Origin: Caulochytrium protostelioides
Lineage: Eukaryota > Chytridiomycota > Caulochytriomycetes > Caulochytriales > Caulochytriaceae
Length of the DNA: 64,000 nucleotides
Direction: 5' to 3'
Assembly (NCBI GenBank): GCA_003615045.1
Contig: ML014120.1
Location: forward strand, 186,001 to 250,000
Shown here one piece after another: positions 62,101 to 64,000 of this stretch. The notes beneath the pieces were generated by a model that made no database searches, was not told where the DNA came from, and saw only the letters and a list, made by a program, of their open reading frames with translations. The position numbers and the translations under genes are program-made. How positions within the stretch are numbered: the first letter of the stretch is position 1; every line of letters begins with the position of its first letter.

Positions 62101-64000
62101 GCCGCCGCTGCCGCCGTCGATGCCGTCGCCGCTGTCGATACTAATGACGACGTCGAAACGGACCGTGAGGCGCGCGCGATTAGCCCCGTGCGTGCCCCGC
62201 GGGACGTCCGCCGTCGACCGGCCGCGCCGGTGGCGGGCGACGTTGAAGAAGAGATTGTGGCCCAGGGCGCCGTTTCGGACGCTAGCTTTTCCGCGGCCGC
62301 CCGCCGGTCGCAGCGTTCCTCGGCCGTGATCCCAGCCTCGGGTGCCGCGGTCGATTTGAATGTCGATACCGATGCCGATGACGCCGTCGAGGCCGCGTCG
62401 GACAGCGAGGGGTCTGTCGGATCAAACGTCACATCGTCAGCGGCCCATGGCTCGTCGGCATCGCAATCGGCATCCGAGCCGCGATCGTCGTCAACGTCAC
62501 CGTCACCGTCACCGTCGCCGGCGTCATCGAGGCCGCCCTCATCGTCTCACCAACCGTCAGGAACGGAAGCCGTGTCGCCGCCACCCGATGCGGAAACGGA
62601 CTCGGAGCCGGACGAGATTGCGACGGCCTTGACGCCGGCTGCCGTGGTCTCGCCCAGCGCCCAGCTGCGCGACCGTCGCCCTGGTGATGCCGCTACCGGC
62701 GCCGATCCAGACGCTGACGTTCAGATGGATCAGTCGGTGTCCCCAGGGGTCTCCGGCCAAGGGTTCTCGCAAGCGACCAACGCGTCGTCTCTCTCGGGCT
62801 CGCTGGCGTCCTCTCAGCCCTCCCAGCCCCCGTCGTCCCCACCGCGACCGCCGCCGCCGCCGCCGCCGACGTCTCGGGACACGGCCGTCGCCGTCAGTAT
62901 CACGGCTTCCACCCCCGCTGCGGCCGCCGCGACTACCACCGCGACCGCCACGCCCGCGCCGCCGAAGCGCCCTATAGCGGTCCGCATCCCCTTGCCCGGC
63001 ACTTCCGTCGCGCCGGCCGTGGGCGCGAATCGCATCAGCGTGCCGATCCGTTCGCCCATGATGGTCGGCGGCGTGAACCCGATCAGCAGCAGCGCCCGCA
63101 GCATCAGCGGCGTGCGCAGCGTCACGCCCACGGGCAGTCTCCCGACGTCGCCGGGCTCGACGCCACGGCCCGTTGTACCGGCTTCGGGTTTCACGGCGAC
63201 ATCCGATGCGACCACACCGGCCAGCGGTCATCCTAACTGCATGGCCGCGGACGACAGCGATGGCGGCGATGCCGCTCAGCGCCACGGTGACGGCGTCGAC
63301 AGCAGCCAAACGAATGACGGCGACGAGACGGCCGACACGGCGGGCGATGAGGACGACGGCGCGGGGCGGCGCCGCCGCCATCGCCATGGCGGCACGCCGT
63401 CGGACCCGCGGCTGGACATCACCGACCTCGATCGCGAGCTCTTTCGATACCCAGAAAAGGCCAAGGGCGCGATCACGGTGCATACGAGCGACTACCTCCG
63501 GCTGGACCGCGGCGAGTTTCTCAATGACACCGTCATTGAGTTTTACCTGCGGTACATGCTGGAGCAGCCGAGCGTCCAGGCCATCCGCAGCGACATCCAC
63601 ATGTTCAACAGCTTCTTCTACCACCAGCTGACGTCCACCAAGGCTGCGAAGCGGTCGCGGTCGAGCGCGCGGCCCGTGATTGCCTATGACCGGGTCAAGA
63701 CATGGACGGCCAAGATTGATATCTTTGCCAAGAAGTATGTCTTCGTCCCGATCAACCAGCACCTGCACTGGTTCCTAGCGCTTATCGTGAACCCGGGCCG
63801 GCTTCTGGTGGACGCGGCTCGTCGCGCCGAGAGCGAGCTCGGCGTCGGCAGGGTCGGCCTTGGCCGGCTCGGCGAAGACGACGACGACGACGACGACGAC
63901 GAGATTATCTGCATTCGCGCCCACGCGTCGCGGCACCAGATGACGACCCGCAAAGAGCTGCGCCACCCCATGCGGGAGGGCCACTTCGGCATCGTCCTCT
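59188..64000 (+). CDS. Ulp2/SENP6-type SUMO-specific cysteine protease, 3' incomplete
   Basis: C48 family protease expected to trim poly-SUMO chains in the nucleus. The frame opens after a TAG at 59056. The first ATG is 59188 (MPPDDARVSG), and the frame stays open to the window edge: 1604 complete codons. Residues about 390-510 may form the PH-like domain found in Ulp2 proteins (AIVLESCAVSGTLLAGTFEL through DDAKLQLGVVAQHGDTCVR). Long acidic and Ser/Pro-rich stretches follow, including His-Asp repeats near 775. The catalytic domain starts near 1409: GEFLNDTVIEFYLRYML, HMFNSFFYHQL, then VKTWTAKIDIFAKKYVFVPI and the catalytic His1527 in HLHWFLALI. An eight-Asp insert lies in the catalytic domain (near 1570), as Ulp2/SENP6-7 members have inserts there. 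The catalytic Asp and Cys lie beyond the window. SUMO-interaction-like motifs EEVVIDS (582-588) and EIHIIEDDED (about 750-759) are visible. Confidence 0.9.
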   Translation, partial: MPPDDARVSGVGAGAAKGLAASTAARDPRSAAAAAARSSSSTTIRRRSRAAGGPFNLGPRGQHVSLATAATDAATDAATPRTALTAPSPSPARSALALAAPALAAPALAAYGAGSVHAAPSARSSSRAAPSWQPPAPLANGPLAISPTRRRRHGSPPRPARTALAAAALGARPAKLYHVDTSSDDREEVVDHGTIASVAAFDIGGGGALDRTMPPPSTSAALSWSSLSPSPPERAAPLEDVGEVVDDSEPEELLRPALAAAKRGPGRPRASEPSPATTSPPRLAPAPTPPQVHAMAETLRYERQQRMRSRDQSSAPLPVAATAPLALPPAAARPPPPVTPEAVHRRLTAHRGRSPPRAAAAAARVPSMDAASSSLPTLAAGTPPTSTPRAIVLESCAVSGTLLAGTFELIFSMTHLAVVRAPGGGAVARAQDADIVFQTILSSIASIVFDDAKLQLGVVAQHGDTCVRCVFRVHDHFKTCKQTLAKTCASCASVSPRDWLRFELAERRCLHHSAAKLLSAAPPAAAHRRPIDVDSPEAPSRPAPSAHLVAFTATPASAASAAITVSRGVARLRASSLDAPAEEVVIDSGSQAPHAARFASFTAPSSAAASLAATHATVTAAAASAAKVAAPTPSRSKRTLAARDGAAVDRGPMRLSMRRARGAPKAVSCDEDSDRDDASEADDEDVEAVNAGTVRRHKSPRLLRQDAASMAPTPSALVRCNAALASGPSVRATRDRRSAHEAVAAAAPSEIHIIEDDEDGAMRSDPDHNHDHGHDHDHDDADVDEIEDDHEMVEEDESEDGDVAAMTTPARTKILAPAPSSPPATADPSVEIDVDDDHGVDGDGVDDDDDDLLVARIMHDTSRRPRGSPRKVKTRHSRSVAAPAAAVLETEDVVQAGTVGSRLAASAAPRRRTAQRPANAAVPSVAFVEPESSEHEVIHSDVDVGSKCSSMSLDSFSVAPPRLRTRSPTAAAAAAAVDAVAAVDTNDDVETDREARAISPVRAPRDVRRRPAAPVAGDVEEEIVAQGAVSDASFSAAARRSQRSSAVIPASGAAVDLNVDTDADDAVEAASDSEGSVGSNVTSSAAHGSSASQSASEPRSSSTSPSPSPSPASSRPPSSSHQPSGTEAVSPPPDAETDSEPDEIATALTPAAVVSPSAQLRDRRPGDAATGADPDADVQMDQSVSPGVSGQGFSQATNASSLSGSLASSQPSQPPSSPPRPPPPPPPTSRDTAVAVSITASTPAAAAATTTATATPAPPKRPIAVRIPLPGTSVAPAVGANRISVPIRSPMMVGGVNPISSSARSISGVRSVTPTGSLPTSPGSTPRPVVPASGFTATSDATTPASGHPNCMAADDSDGGDAAQRHGDGVDSSQTNDGDETADTAGDEDDGAGRRRRHRHGGTPSDPRLDITDLDRELFRYPEKAKGAITVHTSDYLRLDRGEFLNDTVIEFYLRYMLEQPSVQAIRSDIHMFNSFFYHQLTSTKAAKRSRSSARPVIAYDRVKTWTAKIDIFAKKYVFVPINQHLHWFLALIVNPGRLLVDAARRAESELGVGRVGLGRLGEDDDDDDDDEIICIRAHASRHQMTTRKELRHPMREGHFGIVL

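Overview
This is nuclear DNA from a fungus. The evidence is a fungal-type transcription factor domain at the left edge, an FG-repeat nucleoporin, SRP19, a MEF2-type MADS-box factor, cytosolic ribosomal protein uL11, a Ufo1-like F-box/UIM protein and a Ulp2-type SUMO protease. Four genes have recognisable spliceosomal introns, which rules out a prokaryote. The DNA is very GC-rich (about 70% in most genes by eye), and the proteins carry many Ala, Gln, Ser and Pro runs. Most genes are intronless, intergenic spacers run from about 60 bases to 3 kb, and a bacterial-type debranching enzyme is present. Together this suggests an early-diverging, chytrid-like fungus such as a Caulochytrium relative. 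The species-level guess is inference only.

Layout, left to right. 1-3635: 3' part of a fungal transcription factor (+). 4560-6530: PIF1 helicase (+). 7680-10142: unrecognised 820-residue protein (+). 10254-11003: SRP19 (-), head to head with NUP54 (11985-13175, +). 14809-16839: MEF2-like MADS factor (+). 17468-22258: PXA/Nexin_C sorting-nexin-like protein (+). 22517-24163: mitochondrial serine hydroxymethyltransferase (-). 25064-27467: two-exon secreted orphan protein of clearly lower GC (-). 27468-30440: the longest spacer. 30441-33293: bacterial-type glycogen debranching enzyme (+). 33945-40214: 2089-residue low-complexity protein, possibly centriolar (+). 40391-41726: uL11, two exons (-). 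42392-44073: MFSD10-like transporter, two exons (-). 45580-47076: NAPE-PLD-like hydrolase (+). 47142-48901: protein disulfide isomerase, two exons (-). 49782-52607: Ufo1-like F-box/UIM protein (+). 52719-55541: kinase-like protein lacking catalytic residues (-). 57200-58156: ABHD11-like mitochondrial hydrolase (+). 59188 to the right edge: Ulp2/SENP6-type SUMO protease, 3' incomplete (+).

The genes are mostly unrelated housekeeping functions: DNA maintenance, protein targeting and folding, nuclear transport, one-carbon and glycogen metabolism, lipid metabolism, and ubiquitin/SUMO control. There is no operon logic. I reconstructed four spliced genes from matching splice-site phases plus protein continuity: the orphan at 25-27 kb, uL11, the transporter and the PDI. 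I found no tRNA, rRNA, CRISPR array or intact mobile element. The items most worth a second look are the low-GC secreted orphan, the bacterial-type debranching enzyme with a eukaryotic-style tail, the degenerate kinase, and an 18-19 bp perfect hairpin fused to a 14-base tandem repeat at about 7.0 kb.
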